This document shows positions 22,494 to 38,721 of a stretch of DNA of 64,000 nucleotides, one piece after another. Location: assembly GCF_003255815.1 (NCBI RefSeq), contig NC_037681.1, positions 73,967,417 to 74,031,416 of the forward strand, read 5' to 3'. Position numbers and translations under genes: made by a program. This DNA comes from Theropithecus gelada (taxonomy: Eukaryota; Chordata; Mammalia; Primates; Cercopithecidae). Numbering within the stretch: the stretch's first letter is position 1; every line of letters starts with the position of its first letter. The notes below the pieces were generated by a model that saw nothing but the letters and a program-made list of their open reading frames with translations, was not told the origin of the DNA and made no database searches.

Positions 22494-25400
22494 AACTGGG
22501 ACGAGAAATAATCTCATTGTGGTTTTGATTTGCATTTTTTGGATAATTAGTGACATTGAACATTTTTTATATATTTATTAGCCATTTGTATGTTTTCTTT
22601 TGAGAAAGAAGAATGTGTATTCTGCAGCCATTGGATGAAATGTTCAATAAATATCTATTCGGTCCATTTGGTCTATAGGGCAGATTAAGTCTGATGGTTC
22701 TTCATTGGTTTTCTGTCTGGAAGATCTGTCTGATGCTGAAAGTGGTGTGTTAAGGTACCAGCTATTATTATATTGAGGTCTATCACTCTCTTTAGCTCTA
22801 ATAATATTTGCCTTGTATATCTGAGTGCTGCAGTGTTGAGTGCACATATATTTACAACTGTTACACTGTCTTGCTGAACTGACCCCTCTATCATTATATA
22901 ATGGCCTTGTCTCTTTTTATGGTTTTTGTCTTGAAATACATTTTATCATTACATAATGGCGTTCTTTGTCTCTTTTTATGGTTTTTGTCTTGAAATATAT
23001 TTTATCTAAGTATGGCTATTCTTGCTCTTTTTTGTTTCCATTGGCATGTAATGTGTTTTTCCATCACTTTATTTTTAGTCTATGTGTATATTTATAGGTG
23101 AAGTGTGTTTCTTGTAGGCAGCAGGTATTTGGGTCTATTTTATTTTTTTTAACTATTGAGCCACTCTATGCCTTTTGATTGGATAGTTTAGTTCATTTAC
23201 ATTCGATGTTACTATCGATAAGTAAGGACTTACTCTTGCCATTTTTACATGTGTTTTCTGGTTGTTTTGTGATCTTCTCTTCCTTCCTGTCTTCCTTTTT
23301 GTGAAAGTGATTTTCTCTGGTGGTATGTTTTCATTTCTTGCTTTTAATTTTTGGTGTATCTGTTGTAAGTTTTCTGACATGAAGTTACCATGAGGCTTGC
23401 AGATAACATCTTATAACATACTATTTTTTGCAAACCAAACCAACAAACAAGCAAAGAGAAAACTAATAAAAACCCTACATTTTAACTTTATCTCTTCTAC
23501 TTTTTAACTTTTTGTTGTTTCTGCTTATATGTTATTATATTGTCTATATATTAAAAAGTCGTAGTTATTATTTTTGATAGGTTTTTGATTTAGTCTACAT
23601 GCTCAAGATATGAGTAGTTTATGCACCACAATTATAGTATTACAATATTCTGTATTTGTCTGTGTATTTACTATTACCAGTGAGTTTTATACCTTCAGAT
23701 TATTTTTTATTGCTCATTAATATATGTTCCTTTGAGATTGAAGAACTTTGTTTAGCGATTTTTGTAGAACAAGTCTACTATTCATGAAATCCTTCAGCCT
23801 TCGTTTGCCTGGGAAAGTCTTTATCTCTCCTTCATGTTGAAATGATACTTTTGCTGGACACAATATTCTGTGGTAAGGATTATTTTTTCCTTCAGAACTT
23901 TAAATATGTCATGCCACTCTCTCCTGGCCTGTAAGGTTTCCACTGAGAAGTCTGCTGCCAGATATATTGAATCTCCATTGCATGTTATTTGGGTCTTTTC
24001 TCTTGCTCCTTTTAGGATCTTTTCTTTATCCCTAACCTTTGGAAGTTTGATTATTTAATGTTTTGAGGTAGTCTTATTTGGTTAAATCTGCTTGGTGTTC
24101 TATAACGTTCTTGTATTTTAATATTGATGTCTTTCTCTAGATTTGGAAAGTTCTCTGTTATTATCTCTTTGAATAAGCTTTCTACCCTGATCTCTCTACC
24201 TTTTCTTTAAGGCCAATAATTTTTAGATTTACCATTTTGAGGCTTTCTAGATATTGCATGCATGCTTTGTTTTTTATTGTTTTTTTTTTGTTTGTTTGTG
24301 TATTTTCAAATAGCTGTCTGCAAGCTCACTGATTCTTCCTTCCGCTTGATTAATTCTTCTTTTGAGAGACTCTGATGCAAATTTTCAATTGAATTTTTTA
24401 GCTCCAGAATTTCTGCTTGATTTTTAAAATTTATTTCAATTTCTTGTTAAATTTATCTGATAGGATTCAGAATTCCTTCTACAGGTGATTTCAATTTCAC
24501 TCAGCTTCCTCAAACTGCTGAACACTGTTTCTAACAGGTCACATATCTCTGTAACTCCGGGATTTGTCAGTGGTGCCTTATTTAGCTCATTTGGTGAGGT
24601 ATGTTTTCCAGGATGGTCTTGATGCTTGTGAATGTTCACTGATGTCTAAGCATTGAAAAGTTGGGTATTTATTCTAATCTTTGCCGTCTGAAATTGTTGA
24701 TACCCATCCTCCTTGAGAAGACTTTCCAAGTATTCAAAAGGAATTGAGTGTTGAGACCTAAGTCTTTGGTCACTATAGCAATACCTGCATTAGAGGTCAC
24801 CCCAAACCCCAATAACTGTGACTCTTGCAGACTCGTAGAGGTACTGACTTGGTGATCTTGGGTAATGTCTGGGAGAACTCTTTGGATTGCCTGGCTGAGT
24901 CTCTTGTTCTCATCCCTGACTTCACCCCAAACAAATAGAATCTCTCTCTCCATACTGAACTGCCTGACATTAGGGGAAGAATGATGCAAACACTATCATG
25001 GCCACCACCACTGGAACTGTGCTGAGTCACACCTGAAGCCAGAACAGTACTCAGTCTCAACAAAGCCTGTGATAACTTGCCTGGCTACTACTAATGTTTA
25101 TTCAAGGCTCAAGGGCTTATTACTCAGCAGGCGGTGAACCCTACCAGGCCTGGGTCTCTCCCTTCAGGGAATAAGATTCTCTTGTGGCTCAGGGTGCATC
25201 TAGAAATGCTGTCTGGGAGCCAGGACTTGGAATCAGGAACTTTAGGAATTTACTTGGTGCTTTATTTTACTGTGGCTGAGCTAGTACCCAAGTTCCAAGA
25301 CAAAGCCCTTTCTACACTTCCCTCCACTTTCGTCAAGCAAAAGGTATCTCTCCCCTGTGCCACCAGTGCCCCAGGCCCATGGCAACTGTATAGTTTCTAC

Positions 25401-25660
25401 TCTCCCATTTGTTTCTCACTCATGCATACTGGTCACCATGAGAACAGGTCCAACTAGCTTGCTGGAGAATGGGACACTCCACGGAGAATGCTTCAGTTAT
25501 CCCAGCCATCCAAACTGAGGCATGATAAAAACCAGTGAGCCCCAGCTGCCCAAAAGTTGAACTCAAACTCATGAGCCAGACCAGCTGAGGACAGCCAAAT
25601 AAGGCCCAGACAGGAAGAACAACCAGCTGACCCAACCTAAATTGCCCACCAATAGAATAG
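22494..25660 (-). repeat. L1MA-type element, 5' part with 5' UTR
   Basis: Continues the L1 left at 20706 in register (TTTTAACTGGGACGAGAAATAA). At about 22608 it jumps from the ORF2 3' region to the ORF2 endonuclease region (AGAATGTGTATTCTGCAGCC), an internal loss of roughly 3 kb. It then proceeds through the ORF2 start and ORF1/5' UTR text typical of L1M 5' ends (CCTGGCCTGTAAGGTTTCC, ATTTGGTGAGGTATGTTTTCC). The outer end near 25660 is approximate. Confidence 0.75.
22890..23003. repeat. Tandem duplication of about 57 bp inside L1
   Basis: Two adjacent copies of a segment containing TGTCTCTTTTTATGGTTTTT and CTTGAAATA(C/T)ATTTTATC, copy 1 at 22890-22944 and copy 2 at 22945-23003. They differ by a small indel and a few substitutions, so the duplication is not recent. 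Confidence 0.85.
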
Positions 25661-25774
25661 CCATTGTTTTAAAATACTGAGTTTTTGGGGTGATTTGCTA
25701 TGCAGATATAGATACCTGATAGATAAATGTATAGTTTTTTCAAAAACTAAAGTGATAGATGATTTAATAAACTA

Positions 25775-26100
25775 CAGTCATCACTTGGTATCCATAGGAG
25801 ATTGCTTTCAGGACTCCTAAGGATATAAAAATCCCTGGATGCTCACATCCCTTATATAAAATGGCACAGTATTTACATACAACGTATGCACATTCTCCCA
25901 TATACTTTAAATCATCTCTAGGTTACTTATAATACCTAATACAATGTAAATGCTGTGTAAATGTTTGTTACACTGTATTGGTTTTTTATTTGCATTATTT
26001 TTTGTTGAATTTTTAATTTTTATTTTTTCCTTATAATATTTATGATCCACAGCTGGTTGAAGACACAGAGGCAGAATCTGTGGTTATGGAGGGCCAACTG
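25775..26100. mobile_element. Tigger-like (TcMar) non-autonomous DNA transposon
   Basis: Left end CAGTCATCACTTGGTATCC, right end TGGTTATGGAGGGCCAACTG, which read as terminal inverted repeats of the Tigger type. TA duplications lie at 25773-25774 and 26101-26102. Inside are the family segments TTATATAAAATGGCACAG and ATACTTTAAATCATCTCTAG. Length is 326 bp, no transposase. A fossil element shared across primates is expected. Confidence 0.88.
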
Positions 26101-26102
26101 TA

Positions 26103-27413
26103 AAGGTTGTTTAATCATCAGCATTAAATTATTGGTGGCATGAAAACCACCATGATGAAAAGTTCAAAATTTCAGAATGACAAATCGGAAATTAATGAAG
26201 CTTTTCTACTTGTTTGTTTTATATGAAATAAATAAGGAATTAGGTTAAATTTAAAGTCAGGAAATGGGAACCTTTCTTTATAATGCAAGGCATAGTAATT
26301 ATAGCAAGGGCCTTATTGTACCCACTAGATACTACTGAGTCAAACAGCTTAGCAAAATCCTAAAAATACTAACCAGGCTTTCAGTACAAATTTGAACAGT
26401 GTGTTTGCGAGGTGAGTGAAAGACAAAATCATATTGATACAGGAGGCAGATGGAGAAGAGCAGGTGAAAACCACATATACTAGGTTTGCTCTCAACTCCT
26501 AACTCAAAAGGGTGGTTACTGAGAGAAAAAGCTGTCTCATAGCCTCGGATTTCATGCATTGATTACTGGCTTTAAAAAAATTATTATAACCACATACCCA
26601 GCCATTACTGTTATGTAAGATTGGACAACTGAGTGTGTAATGATGGAGCTTTAAGCCTTTCCTAGATGCTTCTGGCATTAAACACTGCCAGTTAGGATAG
26701 GAAACAGCATAGGAAAGGCAAACCATTTCTCCTCCCCTATTGTCATCCTGAATTACATTATGTCTTAAGCTAGAAGGAACTAGCTTGCCATTTTAAATAA
26801 CAATAATTTTAAAAATAAAGTGAGTTTTGTTTTTCTTGATTTCTGAGGCAGAGATACCCAGAAACACATTATGTATCCAAAGTACACTGGGTTGCAAAGT
26901 AGGGATTTTTGTTCCTTGGGAGAGTCATTTAGCATTGCTTTGTCTTGTCATCTGTGTATGTGAGAGCGATATAATGTGTTTTTTTTACAGAGATTTATGA
27001 CAGGATTAGTTTCAATCATTTCTGTTTCAATGCAAGGCAGTTGTTGAAAGTCTAAGTCTAGTTGTCCCCTGAAATAGCACATACTGTTTTTGGGTGGTGA
27101 AGATGAGATACCTTTAACAATAAAGCTCCTCTCACAGTAGAGAAATGGCCACATGGTCATTAAAAATTATACTATGTCAACAGAATGAAATGCAAAACTA
27201 TGTCTACCCTGTAATTACATCATCAAAAGATTACAAATGGGAGTGTAAAAGGCTGCAAATATTTTAAAAATAGAAATATGTTAATCTATTAGCCAATAAA
27301 ATTTATTTTAAATTTTATTACCATTTTTATAATAGTGTTCAGAAAATACATATTTCTTTCCAAAAAAGTAGACAAACAATAACAGTAGTATAAACACTCC
27401 TGAATATTAAATT
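26103..27413. other. Unassigned DNA
   Basis: No gene or RNA recognised. The segment near 26915-26985 (GAGAGTCATTTAGCATTGC, TGTCATCTGTGTATG) faintly resembles the core of a sense MIR, but too little is left to call it. Confidence 0.45.
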
Positions 27414-27428
27414 GCACAACTCTTGATA

Positions 27429-29298
27429 AAAGAATTCAGCAATGTTTCTGGATACAAAATTAATATACACAAATCAGTAGTTCTTCTATACACCAACAAT
27501 GACCAATGTGAGAATCAAATCAAGAAATCAACCCCTTTTACAATAGCTGCAAAAAAAATACTTAGGAATATACCTAACCAAGGAGGTGAAAGACCTCTAC
27601 AAGGAAAACTACAAAACACTGCTTAAAGACATCATAGATGACACAAACAAATGGAAATACATCCCATGCTCATGAATGGGTAGAATCAATATTGTAAAAA
27701 TGACCATGCTGCCAAAAGCAATCTACAAATTCAACACCATTCCCATCAAAATATCACCATCATTCTTTACAGAATTAAAAAAAAATTCTAAAATTCATAT
27801 GGAACTGAAAAGGAGCCCACACAGCCAAAGCAAGACTAAGCAAAAGGAATAAATCTGGAGGCATCATATTACTTGCTTTCAAACTATACTATAAGGCCAT
27901 AGTCACCAAAACAGCATGGTACTGGTATAAAAATGGGCACATCGACCAATGGAACAGAATAGAGAACCCAGAAATAAACCCAAATACTTACAGCTCCCTG
28001 ATCTTTGGCAAAGCAAACAGAAACATAAAGTGGGGAAAGGACACCCTATTCAACAAATGGTGCTGGGATAATAGGCTAGACATAGTTAGGAGAATGAAAC
28101 TGAATCCTCATCTTTCACCTTATACAAAAATCAACTCAAGATGGATTAAAGACTTAAATCTAAGATCTGAAACTATAAAATTCTAGAAGATAACATTGGA
28201 AACCCTTCTAGACATTGGCTTAGTCAAGGATTTCATGACCAAGAACCCAAAAGCAAATGCAACAAAAACAAAGATAAATTCCTGGGACTTAATTAAACTA
28301 AAGAGCTTTTGCATGGTAAAAAGAAAGTTAGCAGAGTAAACAGACAACCCACAAAAAAATCTTCACAATCTATACATCTGACAAAGGACTAATGTCCAGA
28401 ATCTACAATGAACTCAAACAAATCAACAAGAAAAAAAATAAACAATTCCATCAAAAAGTGGGCTAAGGACATGAACAGGCAATTTTCAAAAGAAGATATA
28501 CAAATGGCCAACAAACATATGAAAAAATGCTCAACATCACTAATGATCAGGGAAATGCAAACTAAAATCACAATGCAGTACCACCTTATTCCTGCTAGAA
28601 TGGCCATAATCAAAAAATAATAGATGCTAGAGTGGATGCAGTGAACAAGAAACACTTCTACACTGCTGGTGTGAATAGAAACTAGTACAACCACTATAGA
28701 AAACAGTGTGGAGATTCCTTAAATAAATAAAAGTAGAACTACCATTTGATCTAGTAACCCAACTACTGCGTATGTACCTGAAGGAAAAGAAGTCATTATA
28801 CGAAAAAGATACTTGCACATGCATGTTTATGGCAACACAATTCACAATTGTGAAAATGTGGAACAAATCCAAATGTCCATCAATCAACGAATGGATAAAG
28901 AAACTGTGGTATATATGTACTGTGGAATATTACTCAGCCATAAAAAGGAATGAATTAATGGCATTCACAGCAACCTGGTTGAGACTGGGGACTATTATTC
29001 TAAGTGAAGTAACTCAGGAATGGAAAACCAACATCGTATGTTCTCACTCATAAGTGAGCGCAAAGCTATGAGGATGCAAAGGCATAAGAATGACACAATG
29101 GATTTTGGGGACACAGAGTGAAACAGTGGGAAGTGGGTGAGGGATAAAAGACTACAAATAGGGTGCAGTGTATACTGCTTGGTGATGGGTACACCAAAAT
29201 CTCACAAATCACCGCTAAAGAACTTACGTAACCAAACACTACCTGTTCCCCAACAACCTTTGGAAATAAAAATGTTAAATTAAATTAAAAATTTAAGA
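27429..29298 (+). repeat. L1PB element, 5' truncated, sense
   Basis: Sense ORF2 from the late reverse-transcriptase domain (TTCAGCAATGTTTCTGGATAC) to the C-terminal domain, then the L1PB 3' UTR (GGTGATGGGTACACCAAAATC, CCTGTTCCCCAACAACC) and a tail of AAATTAAATT type. Flanking CACAACTCTTGATA (about 27415-27428) and CACAACTCTGATA (29303-29315) fit a target-site duplication with one indel. Frames at 27423-27626, 28408-28620 and 28772-29053 are broken ORF2 pieces. Confidence 0.9.
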
Positions 29299-29315
29299 AT
29301 CACACAACTCTGATA

Positions 29316-29880
29316 TAAGGTATCAAATTACTGCTTTGAGCCATATCGAAAGGCTTGATGTTAGCCTCTTCTGGGAATTCATATGCTTTTATTCTATCCT
29401 GAAGCAAACAAAGGATTCCTCAAAATCAAGGGCCCTGAATATGTGCTACAAGTTTCTCAAAGCACTTGCTTTATCTAAGTTTAAGAAATGCAATAAATAG
29501 TCAGAATTCTGTGAACATATGTATAAATTAGATCAACAGCTTCACCTTCAAGAGGGTACCATTTTTTAAACTGAAAATATCTAGCGCCTTAAGACTATAA
29601 CATTCAAGCTCAACAATAGCTTATAAAGCAATGATCTACAGAAGAGAAATGACTTCCCACAATTGGGCAGTTTTTATTACAGGAATCAAAAAGCTTTATA
29701 ATCACTCTACACATGTGCCTTAACTAACAATATTGATCACAAGCCTCACCTTAAACTCTTTGTTTACATTTACATCTTCTTTCTTATGTCTCATTCACAA
29801 TTTCTGAGTCTTTTAGTGTGCATTACCTGCAAGGTCCAAAAGTATAATAGTGAATAAGTCATCTTGTTGTAAACAATTCA
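29316..29880. other. Unassigned DNA
   Basis: No gene or repeat recognised. AT-rich with no long frames. Confidence 0.45.
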
Positions 29881-30104
29881 TGACTGCATTATTAACAACC
29901 ACTATTATTGACAGTGTGTGAATTACTCTATCAAGCATGTTACATAAACTTCATGACAACACCGTGAGATAGCTTACTCCCCCCATATTATATAAACATG
30001 ACATACATGAAAAGTAAACCTCAGAAAAATTCAATAATACACCCAAGGACAAATAGGAAGTAAATAGCAAAATCAGGATGTAAACCAAGTATAACTCTAA
30101 ATTA
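29881..30104 (-). repeat. MIR, split by the full-length L1
   Basis: Antisense MIR: the ATTATTGACAGTGTGTGAATTAC start, ACATAAACTTCATGACAAC, then CACCCAAGGACAAATAGG and GCAAAATCAGGATGTAAACC. The missing last part (AACTCTAAATTAACTACATTC...) continues at 36258-36290, on the other side of the L1, so the L1 landed in the MIR. Confidence 0.7.
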
Positions 30105-30315
30105 TTATATTATTATACTTTAAGTTCTAGGGTACATGTGCACAACCTGCAGGATTGTTACATAGGTATACATGTGCCATGTTGGTGTCCTGCACCCATT
30201 AACTCGTTATTTACATTAGGTATATCTCCTAATACTATCCCTCTCCACTCCCTTCAGCCCATGACAGGCCCTGGTGTGTGATGTTCCCCACCCTGTGTCC
30301 AACTGTTCTCATTCT

Positions 30316-30340
30316 GTGCTCGCTTCGGCAGCACATATAC
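30316..30340 (+). pseudogene. U6 snRNA 5' fragment (25 nt) inserted in L1
   Basis: Exact match, as I recall it, to nucleotides 1-25 of U6 snRNA (GTGCTCGCTTCGGCAGCAC followed by ATATAC). U6 is the RNA-polymerase-III spliceosomal RNA. CCAACTGTTCTCATT precedes it (30299-30313) and is repeated directly after it (30340-30354, sharing the final C). Two extra bases, CT, lie between the first copy and the U6 start. There is no A-tail and no remainder of U6. It lies 16 bases or so past the L1 ORF2 stop on the L1's 3' side and runs opposite to the L1. Confidence 0.93.
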
Positions 30341-30356
30341 CAACTGTTCTCATTGT

Positions 30357-34190
<3,834 letters not shown>

Positions 34191-34239
34191 GGTTTATTTT
34201 GCTCGTTAGTTGATATAATTTCTACTAGCATTAATGGTC

Positions 34240-35260
34240 TTTACAATTTGGCATGTTTTTGCAGTGGCTGCTACCGATTGTTCCTTTCCATGTTCAGAGC
34301 TTCCTTCAGGAGCTCTTGTAAGGCAGGCCTGGTGGTGACAAAATCTCTCAGCTTTGTTTGTCTGTAAAGGATTTTATTTCTCCTTCACTGATGATGCTTA
34401 GTTTGGCTGGATATGAAATTCTGGGTTGAAAATTCTTTTCCTTAAGAATGTGAATATGGCCCCCACTCTCTTCTGGCTTGTAGAGTTTCTGCCGAGAGAT
34501 TCGCTGTTAGTCTAATGAGCTTCCCTTTGTGGGTAACCCAACCTTTCTCTCTGGCTGCCCTTAACATTTTTTCCTTCATTTCAACTTTGGCGAATCTGAC
34601 AATTATGTGTCTTGGAGTTGCTCTTCTTAAGGAGTATCTTTGTGGCATTCTCTGTATTTCCTGAATTTGAATGTTGACCTGCCTTGCTAAGTTGAGGAAA
34701 TTCTCCTGGATAATATCCTGAAGTGTTTTCCAACTTGGTTCCATTCTCCCCGTCACTTTCAGTGAACCAATCGGATGTAGATTTCGTCTTTTCAAATAGT
34801 CCCATATTTCTTGGAGGCCTTGTTCATTTCTTTTTACTCTTTTTTCTCTAAGCTTCTCTTCTCACTTCATTTCATTCATTTGATCTTCAATCACGGATAC
34901 CCTTTCTTCCACTTGATCAAATCAGCTACTGAAGCTTGTGCATGTGTCACGTAGTTCTCATGCCATGGTTTTCAACTCCATCAGGTCATTTAAGGTCTTC
35001 TCTACACTGTTTATTCTAGTTAGCCATTCATCTAATCTTTTTTCAAGGTTTTCAACTTCTTTGCAATGGGTTTGAACATCTTCCTTTAGCTCAGAGAAGT
35101 TTGTTATTACCGATCGTCTGAAGCCTTCTTCTCTCAACTTGTCAAAGCCATTCTCCATCCAGCTTTGTTCTGTTGCTGGTGAGGAGCTGCATTCCTTCGG
35201 AGGAGTAGAGGCGCTCTGATTTTTAGAATTTTCAGCTTTTCGGCTCTGGTTTCTTCCCAT
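34240..35260 (-). pseudogene. L1 ORF1 remnant (RNA-binding protein)
   Basis: ORF1p binds L1 RNA as a trimer. The start codon is retained at 35258-35260. The first frame (34958-35260, 100 codons) is the N-terminal region leading to the coiled coil. A second frame (34442-34795) carries the RRM/C-terminal region with an ATPRHIIVRF motif. A stop and a frameshift separate them (for example near 34860-34925). The stop-side end is estimated from the usual length of about 340 codons. Confidence 0.85.
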
Positions 35261-36257
35261 CTTTGTGGTTTTATCTACCTTTGGTCTTTGATGACGGTGA
35301 GGTACCGATGGGGTTTTGGTGTGGATGTCCTTTCTGTTTACGAGTTTTCCTTCTAACAGTCAAGACCTGCAGCTACAGTCTATTGGAGTTTGCTGGGGGT
35401 CCACTCCAGACCCTGTTTTCCTGGGTATCACCAGCGGAGGCTGCAGAACAGCAAATATTGCAGAACATTGCTGCCTGATCCTTCCTCTGCAAACTTTCTC
35501 TCAGAGGGGCACCCGGCTGTATGAATTGTCTGTCAGTCCCTACTGGGAGGTGCCTCCCAGTTAGGATACTCGGGGGTCAGGGACCCACTTGAGGAGGCAG
35601 TCTGTGCGTTCTCAGATTTCAAACTCCATGCTGGGAGAACCACTACTCTCTTCAAAACTGTCAGACAGGAACATTTAAGTCTGCAGAAGTTTCTGCTGTC
35701 TTTTGATCAGCTATGCCCTGCCCCCAGAGGTAGAGTCTACAGAAGCAGGGAGGCAGGGCTCCTTGAGCTGTGGTGGGCTCCACCCAGTTCGAGCTTCCCG
35801 GCTGCTTTGTTTACCTACTCAAGTGTCAGCAATGGTGGACGCCCCTCCCCCAGCCTCACTGTGGCCTTGCAGTTTGATCTCAGACTGCTGTGCTAGCAGT
35901 GAGTGAGCCTCTGTGCTCATGGGACCCTTGGAGTCAGGCACGGGATATAATCTCCTGGTATGCCATTTGCTAAGGCCTTTGGAAAAGTGCAGTATTAGGG
36001 TGGGAGTGTCCTGATTATCCAGGTACAGTCTGTCACAGCTTCCCTGTGCTAGGAAAGGGAATTCCCCAACCCCTTGCGCTTCCTGGGTGAGGCGATGCCC
36101 CACCCTGCTCTGTGGGCTGCACCCACTGTCTGACAAGCCCCAGTGAGATGAACCTGATACCTCAGTTGGAAATGCAGAAATCACCCGTCTTCTGCGTTGC
36201 TCACGCTGGGAGCTGCAGACTGGAGCTGTTCCTGTTTGGCCATCTTGGAACCTCCCC
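35261..36257 (-). promoter_or_regulatory. L1 5' UTR with internal promoter remnant
   Basis: About 1 kb of GC-richer sequence upstream of ORF1, equivalent to the L1 internal RNA-polymerase-II promoter. The first bases (rc) contain CAAGATGGCC, the YY1-binding core that sets the L1 start site, at about 36237-36246. The sequence is CpG-depleted compared with young copies, as expected for an old methylated insertion. Whether it still drives sense or antisense transcription cannot be told from sequence. Confidence 0.8.
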
Positions 36258-36290
36258 AACTCTAAATTAACTACATTCTATCACCTCTAC

Positions 36291-37380
36291 TAGGAAGACC
36301 TCCTATCTTGTCAAGATGATCAACTAAATATATTCTGCATAGACAAACAGATGAGAAAATCAATTCACCCGTGATCCCATTATATGACCTCTACCAATAA
36401 GTAGAATAATATTAATTTTTGCTTGCCTACAATAATTCCACATTATGCCTGTGATTCCTACATAATTGTTAAGTGTGCCTTCTTTCACTCTCAGAAGTGT
36501 CTCAGTTAGGGTAACAAAGTTAATGGTCATCCTACTCATAAGGACCATTGTTAATGTGTCAATAAATGGGAGTAGCCAAGTAGCAATTGATTTTACAATG
36601 GTGTTGTGAAGGTATGTGTAGGGTATTCTGTCTGTTTCATGTAACAAGGCAGAGCAGAAACCTTGACTATCCTGATGAAAAAAACTACATATACTACATA
36701 AAAATAGTTTTACAATCTTCCTTTATGAATTATTAACCTGACAAGAAAATAAGGAACACTTTGAAGAACCTAGAAAAATAAGACAAATAACTAAAGTTGG
36801 TTTTTCTCTTGAGGGCATAGGCCAAACTGGGTGAACTTGGGTTTTCATAGCATCACAGAAAACAGAAGACAGGAAATAAAGTGCAGGATCTGTCCAAATA
36901 GGAATTTTAATAGATTCGAACATTCTCAAAAAGCCAAGGCAGCATATGACTTCATTTAATATTGATTAGAAATAAACCTACTCCACCATGGAATGTAACG
37001 AAAACATAAAAGAGACTTGGTATTGAATATGTTTTACCTCAAAGTAGTCTTCCCATGGGTTTACAACCTGAATTTATGCTACCTTAACTTACAGTGATTG
37101 CAGGAGTAGAAAAGTGATAGAAATGGTGCAAATCTTCCTTGTAGAAATCCACTTCCAAAAAGAAATCTCAAAAGACAAAGGTAAAGCTATAAAAAATATG
37201 AGCTTAAACTCAAAAATCATAAAAAATGCAAGGAAACAAGGAATCTTGAGGGAAAGACAACAGAAACAACAGCACAAACAGATTCAAAATTCGTTTATAT
37301 CATAACTATCAAACATAGAATATGAAATAAATATTAGTATGTTTTTAAATGATGAAAAATATGAATAAATATAAAAAGAT
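36291..37380. other. Unassigned AT-rich DNA
   Basis: No gene recognised. The A-rich part at 37100-37320 (open on the plus strand at 37114-37305, lysine- and glutamine-rich) has L1 ORF-like composition and may be the eroded 5' extension of the next LINE fragment. Confidence 0.45.
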
Positions 37381-38392
37381 GAAGACAATGACCAGTAAAT
37401 TAAAAAAAAATTAAAATAACTTCTAGCAATGACAAACAATAGTTACTGAGTAGAAGATATTCGCACTCACCATCAACAAAGATCTCATATACAGAATACA
37501 CAGAGAAGTCCTACAAATCGTTGAGAAAAAGAAAGACAACTTAAAAATGTAGACAAAAGTCTTGAGCATGCCCTTCATGAAAGAATGAACACAAACAGGC
37601 AATAGGCATATGAAAAGGCACTAGACCTCAGTAAGAATCAGTGAAACACTATTAAAACCCAAATGAGTTGCCACTACGTGCTCATTGGACTGAAAAAAAT
37701 AAATTCACACCTGGAAAAGTAAGCATTTATTGGAGAGAATATGGAGGCCTAGAAACACTGCTTGTGGAAATGTAACTTGATAGAACTATGTAGGAAAAAT
37801 ATGTTGCTATCTACTAAATAGATGTCTACCAGTGGTTTCACTCATGGCATAGGAAACTGTGTATTTCCAAGCCCAGAAGTCATAAATAAGAAATTTAGCA
37901 CATTTTTCAAAACAATCCCATTGTATAAACAACCCAAATGTCAGTCATAAGTAAAAAAGATAAATTTTCTTTATCATATTCATGCATAAGAATGTTATAG
38001 AGCAATAAAATTTAACAAACTAGAGCTACCTACAATCATACAGATGATTTTTACAAACATAAACTTGAGCTCTTTAAAGAATGGAAATACAAAAGAATAC
38101 AAACAGAATGACTCCATTTCTATAAAGATCAAAACCAGGCAAAACTACATTCTCTCCTTTGGAGAGAAATGAAAATAAAACTGTAAGAAAAGCAAACAAA
38201 ATAAATACAAATTTAGGATTGAGGCTGCCTCTGGGAAGAAGATAGGCTTCAAGGAGAGTGCACAAAGGACTTTAAAGTTAATGCTAATGTTCTTCTTAAA
38301 ATGGGTGGGACACACATAGGTGTTCGTTATTCTTTATGCCTAACTCATATTGTGTAAATGTTACTTTGTTTCTACTCAATAAATTATTTAAT
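37381..38392 (+). repeat. Old L1 (L1ME/L1MC-like), sense 3' end
   Basis: Sense ORF2 end and 3' UTR: AAGTCTTGAGCATGCCC, GGCATATGAAAAGGCACTAG, AACAACCCAAATGTCAGTC, ATGACTCCATTTCTATAAAG, then TCAATAAATTATTTAATAAAG as the 3' end. Highly diverged, no open ORF. Confidence 0.75.
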
Positions 38393-38404
38393 AAAGAAAC
38401 TTTG

Positions 38405-38709
38405 CCAGGCGTGGTGGCTCACGCCTGTAATCCCAGCACTTTGGGAGGCCAAGGCAAGTGGATCACCTGAGATCGGGAGTTCGAGACCAACCTGACCAAC
38501 ATGGAGAAACACCGTTTCTACTAAAAATACAAAAATTAGCCAGGTGTGGTGGCACATGCCTGTAATCCTAGCTACTCAGGAGGCTGAGGCAGGAGGATCC
38601 CTTGAACCTGGGAGACGGAGGTTGCAGTGAGCAGAGATCACGCCATTGCACTCCAGCTCAGGCAACAAGAGTGAAACTACATCCCCCCGCCCAAAAAAAA
38701 AGGAAAAGA
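38405..38709 (+). repeat. AluS with 12-bp duplication
   Basis: Complete Alu, AluS-like (GATCACCTGAGATCGGGAG, GACCAACCTGACCAACATGG). The tail is C-rich then A-rich (CATCCCCCCGCCCAAAAAAAA). Perfect duplications AAAGAAACTTTG lie at 38393-38404 and 38710-38721. Confidence 0.96.
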
Positions 38710-38721
38710 AAAGAAACTTTG

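Noticed and set aside
30316..30340. A functional U6 snRNA gene
   Set aside because: Only 25 of about 107 nucleotides are present, with none of the upstream U6 promoter elements and no T-run terminator belonging to it.
35819..36259. 146-codon minus-strand frame
   Set aside because: It lies in the 5' UTR of the full-length L1, upstream of ORF1, and is not known to be translated.
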